From NCBI GenBank assembly GCA_024734555.1, contig JANPWX010000247.1:2974593-3038592 (forward strand): 64,000 nt of DNA, read 5' to 3'. The notes under the pieces are model-generated. The model was not told the origin of the DNA and did no database searches. It saw nothing but the letters and a program-made list of their open reading frames with translations. This stretch comes from Trochalopteron elliotii. Its lineage: Eukaryota > Chordata > Aves > Passeriformes > Leiothrichidae. A program made the position numbers and the translations under genes. Positions 1 to 13,303 of this stretch are shown piece by piece (within the stretch, counting starts at the first letter, position 1; each line of letters opens with the position of its first letter).

Positions 1-174
1 TGGGGATGGGGATGGGGATGGGGATGGGGATGGGGAAGGAAAGGGGATGGGGAAGGAAAGGGGATGGGATGGGGAAGGAAAGAGAGAAAGGAAAGGGATG
101 GAAAGAGAAGGAAAGGGGCAGAAAAGGGGAAGGGGAAAGGAAAGGGGAAGGGGAAAGGAAAGGGGAAGGGAACC
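1..174 (+). repeat. G-rich purine simple repeat (TGGGGA)n grading into GGAAAGGGG
   Basis: Six perfect TGGGGA units occupy 1-36. They then decay into interspersed GGAAA, GGGGAT and GGGGAAGG units up to about 174, where ordinary AT-rich sequence begins. The strand is almost entirely purine (the few pyrimidines are mainly the T of the unit), so the complement is pyrimidine-rich. The array reaches the window edge and probably continues to the left. Runs of four G separated by two bases fit the usual G-quadruplex pattern. The apparent 64-residue Met-Gly/Lys-Glu-rich open frame over this region is a translation of the repeat and not a gene. Confidence 0.95.
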
Positions 175-3100
175 GGGTAGATACAGTTACAGAATATTGA
201 TGTTTTTACCATAGTTTTCATGCTTATGACAGTTGCACAAATGTGGATCAATCCAACCAACATATAGTTTAATTTGATAAAATTAAGGTAATTAAAGTGG
301 TTAAATCGTTACATAAGAATCCAGCAGTCATTAAACATTGTTACGCATTGTTTCTTTGTGGGTTTTTTTTAGTGCATAAACAATGCAAGGGAAAATAGAA
401 TAATTGGAAAAACTGAAATCAACACATATATGAAAAAAAGAATTAATTTATGATTGACCTAACTACCTACCATGATGAGTGGAAGGCATAAGTGAAACCT
501 TCTGAATAACATACAAGTAGCCAACATAAGTTTTTTCTTTCACATTTTCTAAGCGTAATCATTAAGGTCCTTTTCATTGTCATAGCCAGCTTTTAAAATG
601 AAGGAATATCTTCCATCTCTGATTCTGTCACTGCACCTTTATGTTTCTGGAAAAAATAATCCTCACATTTGTATCAGACAAACTCTTGAATCGCTCTCTA
701 AAGCTAAGGCACCTCAGTGGAAGTCACACAGCATTCATGAAGTTGCCCCTTCTGCATTCAGTGCTCTTCTTTTATCGTAAGTAGAGAAGCTGGGAAGGCG
801 GACTATCAATCTACTGTAGAGAAAGCAACCCTTTCTGATCACAGGGCCATCTACTCAATCTCCCATGGGAGCTCAGGAGCTCACTCTTCTAATTTCCTAC
901 TGGTTAAAAAATCAGATTAATTTGTATTTTCTTGTCCACAGGTTTGACAAGCTCAAATCATTCTTCCACTTTTGTCTCTGTCAAGCCCATTTCTGTAACT
1001 TTTTGTATTTTCTAGGGGATGGTTACAGTTATGACAGAGGGCCTCTAAACGATCAAAGAGGAGCCAGTTTTCTTTCAGCCCAATAAACGTGAATGAACAT
1101 TAGAATTATGAGAATATATAAAAGTTGGACAGGAGAACACTATTTTTAAAAGATTAGGCTGATCAAAATCTCTCAATATTATTTAAAGAGAGAAGATTTT
1201 AAAATGCTACAATTTATAATATAGACCCCAAGGCTCATGGCATAGCTTTAGCTTTATATTTGCTTGATTTCCATGCATCACTTTACACAAGGTTAGCAAA
1301 CTTTGATCAACAGTATTTCAAAATATTTCAAGCTCTGACAACTGTTAACCTACTTTCAATTCAAGCTAATTATGTGTAATAGAATACAATGGAGGATGCA
1401 AGTTTTCTATTGAAATGGATTGATTTTTGCCTTTTCTGGATTAATCCCTAGATTCTGATAAACTGGTAGCATCATTTGGTAAAGCCTTTTCTAGTCGTTT
1501 CTGTTTATTTATTTTAGAACATACTGCTGTAAAAAGGATAAGTGAAAAGGAAAATTGGTTTCAATTACCTAAAGAAAAAGCTATAAAGATGTTACCTTGA
1601 CCATCAGGGTCAAAAAGCAGAGGCTACATGATTACACCTCCAAACTCAGAAATAAATGAGCAGTAATCTTGGGATACTGGTGCACCAAGAGGTCCCCTTT
1701 CCAGGGCCTATTACTAGAGGGCAGAAAAACATGTCACCGTGGTACAGACCAATTACCTGAAAGGAAAAAAACAGAACAAAACAAAAGACTAGGCAGATGG
1801 CATCTGTTTTGAATCCTGATAAATTGGCAGTAAGCTTTCAGGTCTTCAAGAGGATTTTGAGGCAGTGAAAATATCTTGTGAAACCATTTGTCTTGCTCTT
1901 TAGCAGTGCAAAGCACCCACATCACAGATTTGTGGACTGAGGGGGATAAGAAGGTTGTCACAACAGTCAACAACTTAAATTCTTTCAAAACATAGGGTAC
2001 TAGATTAATTTTGTTCAGACCTAAAACTTTTTCTTAAGATATAGTAAAAGAGTTTTTATATCACTTCAATAATCTCTTTATGAACATGAAGGCACTGCCT
2101 TTTAGACTTAAGAGAAATGTTGTCAGGAAGATCAGGGACCTCTGGTTAGATCTACTAAACCAGTGAAAGGTACCCATCCAGGTAACCATGGCCGGCTGAC
2201 AGAAAGTGCATTTATGAGGGACACGTGTTATGTTGAAGTAGAAATGCAGTGCTAAAAGCTATGAGCCTGCTTACTAATTGGTGCTATGAAGAATATGGTG
2301 CCTAGTGCCAGTAGATTTTTTTGTTTCATTCCAATAACATAGCAAAACTGGGAAAGTCTAAATTTGCTTCACTGGTGGGATGCTGAAGGAACCTTCTGGT
2401 GAGAAAACCTATCTGCACAATTGCACCAGGATTGCAAATTTAGGGTGAACTTAATTCAGCTAGGAGTCATTGTTAGGCAATTCCATTCCTCTTGTGGAAT
2501 TGTGTTTTCCATTCAGCTGTCTTTACAATTCTGAAGATCTTGAACAATCCCTGAGGAAAGACCAATTTTGCCTTTTATATATACTTTATATCTTCAAGCT
2601 CTGAGAGAGTACTGACCATTTTATATAAAACCCCAGCTATATGCAAAGATTACAGGACATGGGAAAGTCTTTTTCTGGGTCATATGTAAACTTATATATT
2701 TAATTGTCTTGCAGAATTTGTAACTAAGTAATTGAGGTCTGCTTCATCTTTGCTTTTAACTCAAACCAACCTTTCCTCAGTTCATGATGAGTTTTCTATT
2801 CAGTGAATTTTGCTTTGGTGGTGACAAATTGCACTTGAAATCTACCATGAGATTATTTAGTTAAACATACCACACTTAAAATGTCCTAGGTGGAGTAGTT
2901 ATGAAGAAGAGCCAGGAATATACCCCCAGGATAAACTGAACTTTTTACTTGCATCATAAAATGATCCTCCTTTCTGTGCCTCAGGCAAAAAGAATGCTAA
3001 GAAGTTAAGCTATTCTTTTTGGTAGGGTTAGAGAAGACAGTGAAATCCTCCCTGGAGAAAATGAAGCAGCTTGAGTGTGTAGTCATTTATTGGTGAACTT

Positions 3101-6100
3101 TAGTAAGTCCAAACAATGAGTTAGGGAGAGGAGAGTTTTCAGGTTTTGGCTCATTCTTTTTGATTTTGAAGCATATGCATATTCGTCAGCATTTGCTCAT
3201 CAGAGAGACAGATTTCTGCAAGCTCAGAGAAGCTGGGGTTTCACTGTAGGAACATCTTTGGTGTTTGTTTCTTGCATTTGTCAAACACAATTTGTCTTAA
3301 CCACTGTTGAACAAAATAGGCTAACTGTATACTTCTATTGTCATTGTCCTTGGATTTCTCTGGTCTCAAAGGTTATTGTTGGCTATTGAACCATATGGCT
3401 AGTCTTAGCATTCTCGTAATTTTTAGCTTATTGCTGGACTTGGTAGGGAACAGCAAGAAAAAGGGAGGATGAGCTGGAAGTCAAGGGTGATCCTAGAAAA
3501 AGGCAGTGCCCTCAGCCAGACCTGCAGAAGGGAGACAGGGAGGACGAAAAAGGGGGCTTGGTACAGGGTTCATTAATATTCCCAGGCATGCCAGGATGGA
3601 GATTCAGGCTCGGGGTTCACAGAGGAGTGGTGACAAAACTGGAAAGAAGGCTATCATGCCTGTCCAGTGTCCATCCAGAAGAGAGGACTGGAGATCTGCA
3701 CACCTCCTGCAGTGACTGCATCTGGTCACTCCCAAGGTGACACAAAGCCTCTGCACCAGAGCTGAGTTGCAGAGGAGTGAGGAGGGGGATGGATCCAGGG
3801 AAGGATGGATCTTCAGTCAGGACACTTGGGTTGCCCCAGGACTCTAGGTTTATGACACTACTCACCAGTAATTTCACACTAATTCTTGATGAATACATAA
3901 CATCAGTTCTCTGAAGGGGCATTTCATAAATTCACAAACAAGCTCAAGCTCTTTCCTGCAACAATACTTAGTTTTACCAATCCATACTGGATAGTCTATT
4001 GTGTTACATATTTGAAAGATCAAATATTTCATCTATGTGTAAGAAAGTTTTAAGCTCTTTTCAGATGCAATCAATGCTTCTCTTTCCTTAGTCTTTTCAT
4101 TGTTGTGCATGAGATTGGACAGTCTCAGAGAGAAGATACACCATTATCATTTTGAACAATTGTCTTATAATATTTCTTATAATTGATGATAATGTAATGA
4201 TGCAGATAATTTCTAGAGTGAAGCTATTGCTTGAGACATGCAGACTTTTGCGGTCATCTAAACTGAGGAGATTTAAGCAATTATTGATCAAAACTTTCTG
4301 CTGTGTTCCTGCAGGTACATCTTTTGCAGCAGTTATTACTGACATGTATTCTTGAACCTCTGCAATTGACAGCAAAATATATACTAGCATTGACCAGGGT
4401 CAATTTCCACCTTCCTATTTTTTTGCTAGGCTGTAAACTGATAACTATCAGGGGATGCTGCCAGTCTAAAAAAGCTCTTCCTGTTGAGGGAAAATGAGGA
4501 AAGGGATGGGTGGACAGCTGGGGGAGGTAATAACTTTAACCAGTGCTGCTTAATCCCCCACTGCAAATGAGTCAATAGTCACAGCTCTAATTTAAAGTTA
4601 AAAAAAAAGTCTCTAACTTTCAAGAATATAAATCCTCAAACTAGAAAAAAGTAAAAAAAACCCCAACAAACCCATTAATGAACCAATACAAAGTAAGTGG
4701 ACAAGATAGTTATTGGAAGAAAGGAATTCCTAATGATTATTGGGTTAGAATTCCACATCATGTCATAGATTCCTGTCATGATTTTCATTAGAAATGCAGG
4801 TTTTGAATCTCATGATTTTCAGTTTTGTGACTAACAGTTTTGGTTTTATTTCACTTTTTGTAACTGCTAAAGTTGCATTTATTGGATTGTTTGTTTTGAT
4901 TCCCCCTCCCTTTTTTTTCTATACTTTAAACTGCCCAGAAATGCTGAACAATGTTTATGCCATGTGATACCTGAGCTAAGGAGTGTGTTGCAGTCAGTAC
5001 CTGTGAACTCTCCATTGCCTGTAGCCTCAGGCCATTGTCTACTGTCACCTACCTTATCCTCTGATAGAATTATTTGACTTAGCTAGGCTTATTTCAGGTT
5101 TGCAGGGGATGATATTAAATTTATCATTTCCTAGGAAATCTGTTCTTGGAGGCGTGTGAGTAGATCCTTTGGGAACATCTCTTCTGTAGTTGTACTAAAA
5201 GACAGACCATTAAATTGCTTTCTACGTATTTGGTTACTATGACAAATCTGGAGTTCTATACTTGGAGATAAATGGACAAAAATGTCTCCTGCTGTCACAG
5301 GGCAAACTCTATTGAGTCAGCTGAGTCAGATCACACTGATTGCACAACTTTTAATGCAGTGGCTCAGAGAATTGGTATAGCTGTGCCAACACCCTGCTAC
5401 TTCTGGTCATGCCATTGTTTGACACTTGAGAGAAATGTGCAAAAAATCCATAAGCCACCTGGCCAATTGTTCAAGGTACATATCTTGATTAAAAAAGTTA
5501 TGGATGAAGAAGCAGAAGTCAGGGAAATTGATGATATTTTTCTAGTCGAGTGCTCAGTTAGACACCTTGTATTTAACAGAACATGAAGAAGCTCCCTTTT
5601 GTTTCTCACGTTTTTTCTAAACGATCATATTTTATGAAGCATGCATGTACTAATCCAGAGACATAGACAATTGGACTATTAAGATTCATTAAATGCATTG
5701 ATTTGTCTTTTTCTTTCTGTTTCTTCTCTCTTATTAATGATGCACAATGACATGTCTCTCATTTTTTTCATCTGTTTTCATCTATATTCCTCATATTTTA
5801 TCTCGAACAAAGAGTAGTCTTGTGTCACGAAGGCTCATCAAAGTCATAATTGCACTTCATTTATCTGCATTGAACTGTCTGTCATCCATTGACATTTTGA
5901 ACGCTCTATACATCTTTCTGCACTTGTCTGCATTCCTCCTCATTTACTTCTCCTGGACCATCCATTACTTTTTGCTGGCTGACTTCTGCTTTTAATTTTT
6001 TTGATTACCAGGTGTGTTTGCAACCTAGCAGTTTCAACCTAGAAATATTGATAATGTATTTTTTTCTGCATTTATCAAGAGTTTACAGCCAACACTACTA

Positions 6101-9100
6101 TTTATCTACAAGACTAATGTGCCCCAGCAAGGCAGGATAAATCTCAGTATTGAGGATCTGTTATACACCACAACAGCTTACACACCTTTTCCTAATCTGT
6201 CTTTTATGCTCTGGACATTATCTTTGACATAGCCTAAAATTCAAAACCACTTATTGTAAATAATTTCTGTAGAATTGTCAGCTGATAATTATTAGATTGG
6301 TGGCCAGAAGTGGATAAGGACTGTTACTGAGGATTTTAATTTCTTCTTGGTTTTATCATGCATCATGTTTTTTTTTTTAGCTAATAAAAATATTCCCTTT
6401 TTTTCCTGTCATACAACTGCTTATGCTTGTCCCTTTCCTCCTAGGTACCTGTCTCATCATCTTTACTGTATCTTATTTTAAAAGACCTGGCAAAACTGTG
6501 TTACAGAAGTTGCTTTACAAATTAGATAAAGAACTCAAATTTAACAGGGCTGCTTTGAAGGAGTAAATGTGGAAACATTAATTTTGGGCTGTACAGATAC
6601 TGTGTTCCTTATCTGTAAAATGGGACAAATGAACATCCCTTCCTTCACAAGGAAATCCTTCTTATGAGTAGGTGAAGGTTATCAGACAGAAGGTTACTGT
6701 AGAAGGATAAAATAGTATATACTTTATGTTTCAGATTCTTAGTTGAAGAACATTGGTATAATGGAATCAATGAAACCATGGTGGTTATATAAAATGGAAA
6801 TAAATGTGGATGGGCATGTTAATTTGTTTTTGCATTTAGTAGGGAGCCAGGCAGATTGACAGTGGTATCATAACTTCATGTAGTCAGGTTTCAGAGGCCT
6901 AGAAACTTTATTTACTTGAGCTCTGGCGAACAAAACACTATTTAGTGTTTGGTAATTCTTTAGACTAGAAATAATATCAGGTCACAAGAAACCTGCTGAA
7001 ACTCTGTTTTCATTCATATTTCTCTGTAATTAATTTTTCTACTTTCACCAAAACTGAAATTTCTGATAGTGTGTGCAAACTATTAAATAGTTTTAATAAA
7101 AAGAGCAGAAACCAAGTCAAAAAGGACAAATACTTTACCAGCCTTCTTAACTTTTAATGTGTTGTTTTAATTTCAATTAATTTTATAAATACTAGAAATA
7201 CTTTATATCTTTATATACACTGTACTATGAAATTAAGCAAACTAATCTTTAACAGGTGTTATATTTTTAAATTAGCAATGGAATAATCTAAGAGGTCTAT
7301 GAAGCATTCCTAAAGTATACCTAATTTGATTTTTAAATATTTTTATTAAGCCAGTAAATTTTAACTGAGAAAGAATACATAGCTTGGAAACATAACGAGA
7401 TAATCCATTATGATGACTAATTATCTTCAATGCCAATTATACATTTGAGTTTGACTACCTTGAATTTTCAGCTATTGTATCTTACTACAGATTATGACAT
7501 GTGAACCTTCTCATCACAAACAAAGTGGAATCATGTCCTTAACTTCCTTAAGTAGCAATTTTTTTTCATCTTTCCACTCTTTTGTTGGTTACCGCTTCCT
7601 TGTCAACTACAGCATCACCCACCCACACATCCCAGCTGCCACTCTCTCATTTTCCTTCCAAAACAACAGAATACATCACCTGTTATCAATGCTGCCATTC
7701 ATTCTCAAGAAACAATCAAGAAATAGGTACTTATCCAAGGCTCCTGGCAGACAGCCATGTTTGAAAGATTGAGGAATTCTATTTCTACTCTATTTCCTGA
7801 TCTTCATCAGCATAGAGTATAACATGGCTCTGGAAAAACTTCTGAGCTTCAACTAGAAACAGCTAGTAACACAATGTGAATAGAACAAGTTTGTAGTTTT
7901 GGCTGAGCAACTGGTGAAAAACCAAATTCCAGCTGCACCAGATAGAAAGAACTCGATTTTTCTGTCCTTCAGGGCCACAGATGAGACTTTATCTCTGACT
8001 TCCCACACTCTCTGCTTCTCTGGTGTTCTGTAGAAAATTCTTTAATATTTTTGTTCAGCTTGCTTTTTCCTGCCATATAATTTGTGCTGCTAAATGCTAT
8101 AGCACAGTCAGGCCTCCTGACTTGTCTCTTTTTCATTGCTATTTAATCCCCTTTGCTATCTTATACCTCCTTTCTGCCAATAGATTGGCTGTGCCACTGC
8201 TGCCACTTGTGTCACTGAGGTTGTTGTTTTATTCATCTGTGCTGAAGTATTCTGTGAATTGACTATTTCTATTATTCTTAACTTGGACTTATTTATTGCT
8301 TCAAAAGACATAACTCTTCTCATGTTGTGTGATTTTCTCATCTCGTACTCCTCTTCCCTCTTTCATTCCCCTACCCCTTCATTTCTTAACCTCCTTTTAT
8401 CTTAGCACAGAATCTCAAGCCCTAAATCACAAAGTGCAATGTAATAAGCACAAGTGGCTGTGCTGTTATAACTTACAAAAGAAAATGAAAAAAGGTCAGG
8501 GAAAATGCCCCCATTAATCTCTGTTCTTGTATTTTATACAGCTGTTTCTGCCCCTGCAGGACAGATAGCAAAAGATGCCAACTTTCAACTTCATCCCAAC
8601 CTGCCTATAAGCAAAGACAATATGAAATGGAAATATGAAATGACCATACCCCATTGACATCTTCTAGAAATGACATATATATGCTTTTTTTTTTTTTTTA
8701 AATCTTTTTCCTCCCCACAAGCTATATCTTTTAAAATTTTCTCCTCGTGTTACCACCAATGTGGTTTTTTTGTATCTAAACACAGCACATGGTATACCAG
8801 GGAAAATTGTAGTCCTCATTCTCAGGTCTGCTTAGTTATGGCAGGTGAAAGCAAAACCTCTCCTCTCTTGAATATCTGACAGCATCATTTAGAGCTACTA
8901 TCTGCTCAACTGGTTATTGCTCGGCCTTTCCACCTAACAGTAACTGTCAGATTCAGTGGTTGCTGGTTTTTCTACTCCTGCCACACAGCTGCCAGGGAAG
9001 TTCATGAGAGTAACAGGCCTGAGAGAGCTGGCCTAAGTTAAAGAGGTGTGGAGCCAGAGGGTGACTGGCTATATTTGGGACCTTGTGGCACAGTTCCTGA

Positions 9101-9243
9101 TCAAGAAGAGGGTCTACTGCTCTATGTGGCTGCCCCTGAAAGTCTTCTTCATGAGTCAAATTGAAGTGAAAGAGTTCTTAACTGGGTCCAGCAGTGTTTT
9201 AGGCCACATATCCCAAGTCCTTCCCTATCTTTTGGTAAACAGT
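175..9243. other. Unique AT-rich sequence, no gene recognised
   Basis: No open frame in this stretch resembles a protein family I know. The longest (5272-5586, 104 residues; 3617-3922 on the minus strand, 101 residues) have no recognisable motif, signal or splice context. A slightly GC-richer patch lies at about 3470-3850. A T15 run lies at 8685-8699. No CR1 3' end, LTR or tRNA-like sequence was seen. Most likely intergenic or intronic DNA. Confidence 0.6.
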
Positions 9244-9278
9244 AGGTTTCTACTGTCTCTGAAACTCAGTAGAAACCT
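9244..9278. repeat. Perfect 12-bp inverted repeat (hairpin)
   Basis: The left arm 9244-9255 (aggtttctactg) is the exact reverse complement of the right arm 9267-9278 (cagtagaaacct). The arms are separated by an 11-base loop (9256-9266). Either strand could fold into a 12-bp stem. The stem is short compared with a typical microRNA precursor, so no RNA gene is claimed. Confidence 0.8.
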
Positions 9279-10113
9279 TCTAGTCATCCACCAGAGCATT
9301 TTGGAAAAAAAAAAGGTGGTTGTGACTTGTCCTAAATTTTGGGAATGCAGTGGCAGTATTTTGGTCATGTTTTGAGAAAGGATTATGATGCCCCTCTAAA
9401 ACTAATCACCTCCCACTTCTTTCATCCAAATAGTTCATCTGCCTTATGTTGTATTTTCAATATGTCTGTGACCTCTCACTTCTCACCTCTCCAGAGTGAA
9501 AGAGTAACAAGATGGCTCATAGCACCATACATGATTTGAAAGATATTTACAAAAAGAATTCCCTAAAGAAGAACATGCAGAGAACACTGTAATTTACACT
9601 ATTTTGTGCAGCCTTCAGTGGCAGTGTGAGAAGAAGCCTGAAAGGAAAATAAAAGCTATGAAAACTGAAAATATGAGGTAACGATGGAGGCAAGTTTGGG
9701 AGCAGTGAGTATCTGAATGCTGTTTCCTATTAATTTAGGTTCAATGTGTTGTTAACCAGCAGCCTGCCATTTTTTTTTTTTTTTCTTGGATGTATTTCTC
9801 AAACCATGAAAATCCAGGGCAAACCAATCACTTTTCAATTTTAAATGCGAATTAAGTTTTTTTGCTTTGTTACCTTTTCCAACACAGTATTTTGTGAGAA
9901 TAATTTTTCCTTAGTTCTTTCTAACACAGGGAGAGATCTTTATATATACAGTGTATAGTGTACAGATACAATGTATACACAAATAAATATATTTGCATAG
10001 CCAAGGATCTGTCTATACTGATGCAATCTTTAAGCCAAATTCAACATTTATACAACTTGTCTCTCCATATAATTCTAGTATGTTTGGATTAAACAAGTCT
10101 TCAGCTTTCTAAT
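9279..10113. other. Unique AT-rich sequence, nothing recognised
   Basis: Contains a T15 run at 9770-9784 and no recognisable gene, transposon end or RNA. Its open frames are short and without known motifs. Confidence 0.55.
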
Positions 10114-10151
10114 TGTCGTGGTTTAACCCCAGCTGCCAACTAAGCGAAACT
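10114..10151 (+). mobile_element. Possible LTR fragment, avian ERVL-type 5' end
   Basis: The sequence beginning tgtcgtggtttaacccc and continuing through 'caactaag' resembles the opening bases of a very common avian ERVL-type long terminal repeat, including the terminal TG. Resemblance stops after about 38 bases. No further LTR body, polyadenylation region or internal viral sequence was seen on either side, so this would be a truncated scrap of a solo LTR. The family assignment is from memory of the consensus start and was not confirmed by alignment. Confidence 0.4.
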
Positions 10152-12239
10152 GGCACATTAATAAAAGATCTGACTGTTCCTTCCAATCCTGCACACAGAA
10201 CGTACATCTGGGAGATGATTTTGGAGGTGTGAAGAAGACAAAACCTCACTTCCTAGCATGTGTTCTACTCCAGATTAACATGTCAGCACACACTTTTTGA
10301 TTGCTTACCTGATGTTAGTACTCTGTCATGGGATACCATCTCCATGGTACTGTTTGCCACTCAGGTTAGTGGAAATTGTCAAATTGTGTGTCAGCCTTTT
10401 ACAAATCCCAAATCTAATTGGGCAGTAATGAAAGAACAATATCCTTTTTAAGCCATTGTAAACACAGTATCTACTCTGGATGTCTTGTTCAGTGGCTAAT
10501 CACTGAATACTGGGGGGGAAGGTGTCTTTTGGTACTATCAGGACAGAAATCCTTCCTCTTCTCTCTTCTCAGGAGTATATGATTATCTGAAGGCAAATCC
10601 TCAGGGACTCCAGTTTTTCAAAAGAATCCATACAAATCACAAGTCATCATGGCTGGCAGTTGCTGTGTTGAAACATCAAAAACTTTGTTTTCTTACAAGG
10701 TCTGAACTCTCAAGTCGTAAAACTGACATCAGTCTGACTGCCTGCTTGCTTTTGCCATGTTTTGCTTCTAACTTAAGAGCAGTAGTTATTTTCAGAGCAA
10801 TTGATGATAACATCTCTTAAAAGTTGAAAAAGCCTTACAAATGATGTTGCAAAAAGTTTGATGTTTTCTCAGGAATGGTCCTTCACGCTCCCATTCTGGA
10901 CTTCTGTTAAAGAAGCAGTTGTTCTTGCTGATTAATGCATGGTTTTGGTTACACCTGTTGCAAAGTAGATGGCAGATTTTCTGCATCCTCCACATCTCAG
11001 TAAAGGGTTTACATTGATAGCAATTGTATTTGTTTTTAGATCTCATAAAAGCGTGCAGATGAGTTTTGGTACTGGTAAGAAAAAGGTTGAATTATGAGCA
11101 AGTTGCTGCAGTGATTTTGGCAGATCCAGTGGTTAATTGTATGCCTACTGGAGGTCTGTGCACATTTCTGGATATTTGTAGCAATATCCAGGTTTTTACC
11201 ATTGCTTTTCATAGGTATGCTGGACTTGTAGGTGAAAAGTAAACAGAATTCAAAAAACTGTTAAATATATAATGATAGAATATCATTATGTGAGTGGATA
11301 TATATTTACACAATGTAGAATAATGGTTCCAGAGCCCACTGGGTGAATAAAATGCATTTCTTAAATCATTCTAATAATACTTTCATAGTATTAAGGGGTA
11401 AATGGGATAATTACAATTAAGGACATTTAAATTAATTTCTTGTGTCTATTTATGCGTGAGACTCATGCTGCTAGATAGGATTTTTCAGCAATTACTACCT
11501 AACCCCTTTAATAGTGTCCCCTTTAATTCTAATGGAAAGGAAACAGGCTGAAGAGTCATAAGTAAAGCTTATTTAATTTGCTTACTTATCTAAAGATACA
11601 CAAAATTTTAAGATACGTCATGCTTAAAATGCAAAAAAAAAAAAAAAAACCACCAGAGAGAAAGAAGTATATTTAATGTGAATTCACTGAATTAGATCTC
11701 TTGAGACCAGAGATCACAAGTATTTGCGAAATATGTTTCTGATGGACCGACACATTAAGAAGTGCATGGCCAATATGTACAGATTGACTGGCACAAATAT
11801 CTTTGACATGGTCATTCCAAGTGAATGGTCATGACCAAGTAACTACTGGAGTAGTCTATTTTCCTTGGTGGCAAATAAGTATGAAAAAAAGATTTTATTC
11901 AGAATGATGTGCATCAACTCTAGTAGTATCTTGCAAAAGTGCTAGAGAGAGATATGGTCATTCATAACAAAATCCTCAACAAGACAACTTGATGCACAGA
12001 ATATATTTTCTTTTCCAGGGTTTTTCTTCTCACTTACTACAGTACTGTTTGACACTAGTTCAATACATTGCTGAAATCAGGTTCAACTCATTGTCAGATA
12101 AACTTTATCCTGTGAGAACTTTAAAGCTTCCAAGGATGCAGACTATACTCTTGGCAATCTATTTAATCTTGACTTCTTTTACTGGGAAAAAAGTTTTTCC
12201 CTATATTATGAGAAGTCACGGTGGTCAGGTAAAGCCCAT
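10152..12239. other. Unique AT-rich sequence, no gene recognised
   Basis: Contains an A17 run at 11633-11649 and a 12-bp perfect palindrome (tggtcatgacca) at 11826-11837. No supported gene. The frame at 11989-12255 (88 residues) overlaps the start of the CR1 copy that follows and shows no family motif. Confidence 0.55.
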
Positions 12240-13303
12240 GGTGACTGGAAAATAGAGAACCACCACTACAATTTTTAAAAAATGTAAAAAGGAAGACCCA
12301 GGGAACTACAAACTGGTGAGTCTCACCTCTATGCCTGGGAGGCTGGTGATGAGTTGTGTCCTCCAGGGCTCATTTTGGGACCAGTGCTCTGTAATGTTTT
12401 TGTGAATGACACAGACAGTGAGATTAAGAGCATCCTCAGCAAGTTTGCAAATGACAGGAAGTTAAATGGTGGAGGTGACAGAACAAAAAGATGGAAAGTC
12501 ATCTACAGGGACCTGGAAAAAACTTGAGAAGTTAGACAAAAACATATTGGGGTTCAACAAGTTCAAGTGCAGGGTGATGCACCTAGGTTCTGGCAACCCC
12601 AGACATGAGAACAGACTGGGAGAAGAAGTTCTGGAGAAGAGCCTGAGGAGAAGAGTCTGGGAATTCTGGTGGACGTGAGCTTGCAGTGTATGCTTGTAGC
12701 CCAAAAAGGCAACTGTATCCTGGGCTGCATCAGAAGAGAAATGGCTAGCAGGTTGAAGGAGGTGATTCCTCTCCTCTACTTTGCCCTCATGAGACCCCAC
12801 CTGCAGTGCTGCATCCATCTCTGGGGTCTTCAGCACAGAAAAGACATGGACATGTTGGAGCAGGTCCAGAGGAGTGCCACTAAGCTGGTAAGAGGGGTTG
12901 AGCATCCCTCCTGTGGAGACAGGCTGAGACAACTGTGGTAGATTTCCCTGGAGAAAAGAAGTCTGTGGGGACAATGTGATGTGGCCTTTAGGGACTTAAA
13001 GGTTTCTTATAAAATAGAGACGATAGTGACAGGACAAGGGGAAATTGTTTTAAACAAAAAGGGGAGAGATTTAAGTTAGATGTTTAGAAGAAATTCTTTA
13101 CTATGAGGGTGGTGAGATAAAGGAGCAGGTTGAGAAGCTGTAGATGCCCCACACCTGGCAGTGTTCAAGGCCAGATTGGATGGGGCCCTGTACAACCTGT
13201 TATAGTGGGTGGCATCCCTGCTCACAGCAGGCCTTGTAACTAGATGATATTCAGGGTCTCTTGCAAACCAAGGCATTCTATGACTTGATGATTCTGTGAT
13301 GCC
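12240..13303 (+). mobile_element. CR1 LINE copy, 5'-truncated and internally deleted
   Basis: This is a decayed CR1 (chicken repeat 1) non-LTR retrotransposon read on the plus strand. It opens with the conserved stretch before the reverse transcriptase core ('KKEDPGNY' followed by 'SLTSMPG', about 12290-12340). It then jumps directly to the GLILGPVL-like motif at 12366, so several hundred bases of the polymerase domain are missing. The 3' half of the ORF2 product follows (about 12540-12990) with 'KCRVMHLG', '[14 protein letters not shown]' and related blocks. The non-coding 3' end finishes in the CR1-typical 'gattctgtgatg' at about 13292-13303. The copy is immobile. Only the 3' end is certain to a few bases; the 5' limit is approximate. 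Confidence 0.92.
12301..12941 (+). pseudogene. CR1 ORF2 reverse transcriptase remnant (broken)
   Basis: Reverse transcriptase relic of the CR1 copy. Homologous blocks lie in different frames: 'GNYKLVSLTS' from 12301 in frame 1, 'GLILGPVLCNVF' from 12366 in frame 3, '[15 protein letters not shown]' around 12555-12600 back in frame 1, and '[17 protein letters not shown]' onward in frame 3 up to a stop at 12939-12941. At least three frame changes and one large internal deletion are therefore present. The catalytic FADD box reads Phe-Ala-Asn-Asp (12444-12455), so the first catalytic aspartate of that motif is lost. The fragment has no function as a protein. Confidence 0.88.

Noticed and set aside
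5272..5586. Open frame of 104 residues on the plus strand
   Set aside because: No recognisable domain, signal or splice context. A frame of this length is expected by chance when six frames of 64 kb are scanned.
11633..11649. A17 run as the tail of a processed pseudogene or SINE
   Set aside because: No recognisable gene or element precedes it and no flanking target-site duplication was seen.
12462..12974. 170-residue open frame on the minus strand
   Set aside because: It is the antisense of the CR1 reverse transcriptase remnant at 12240-13303.
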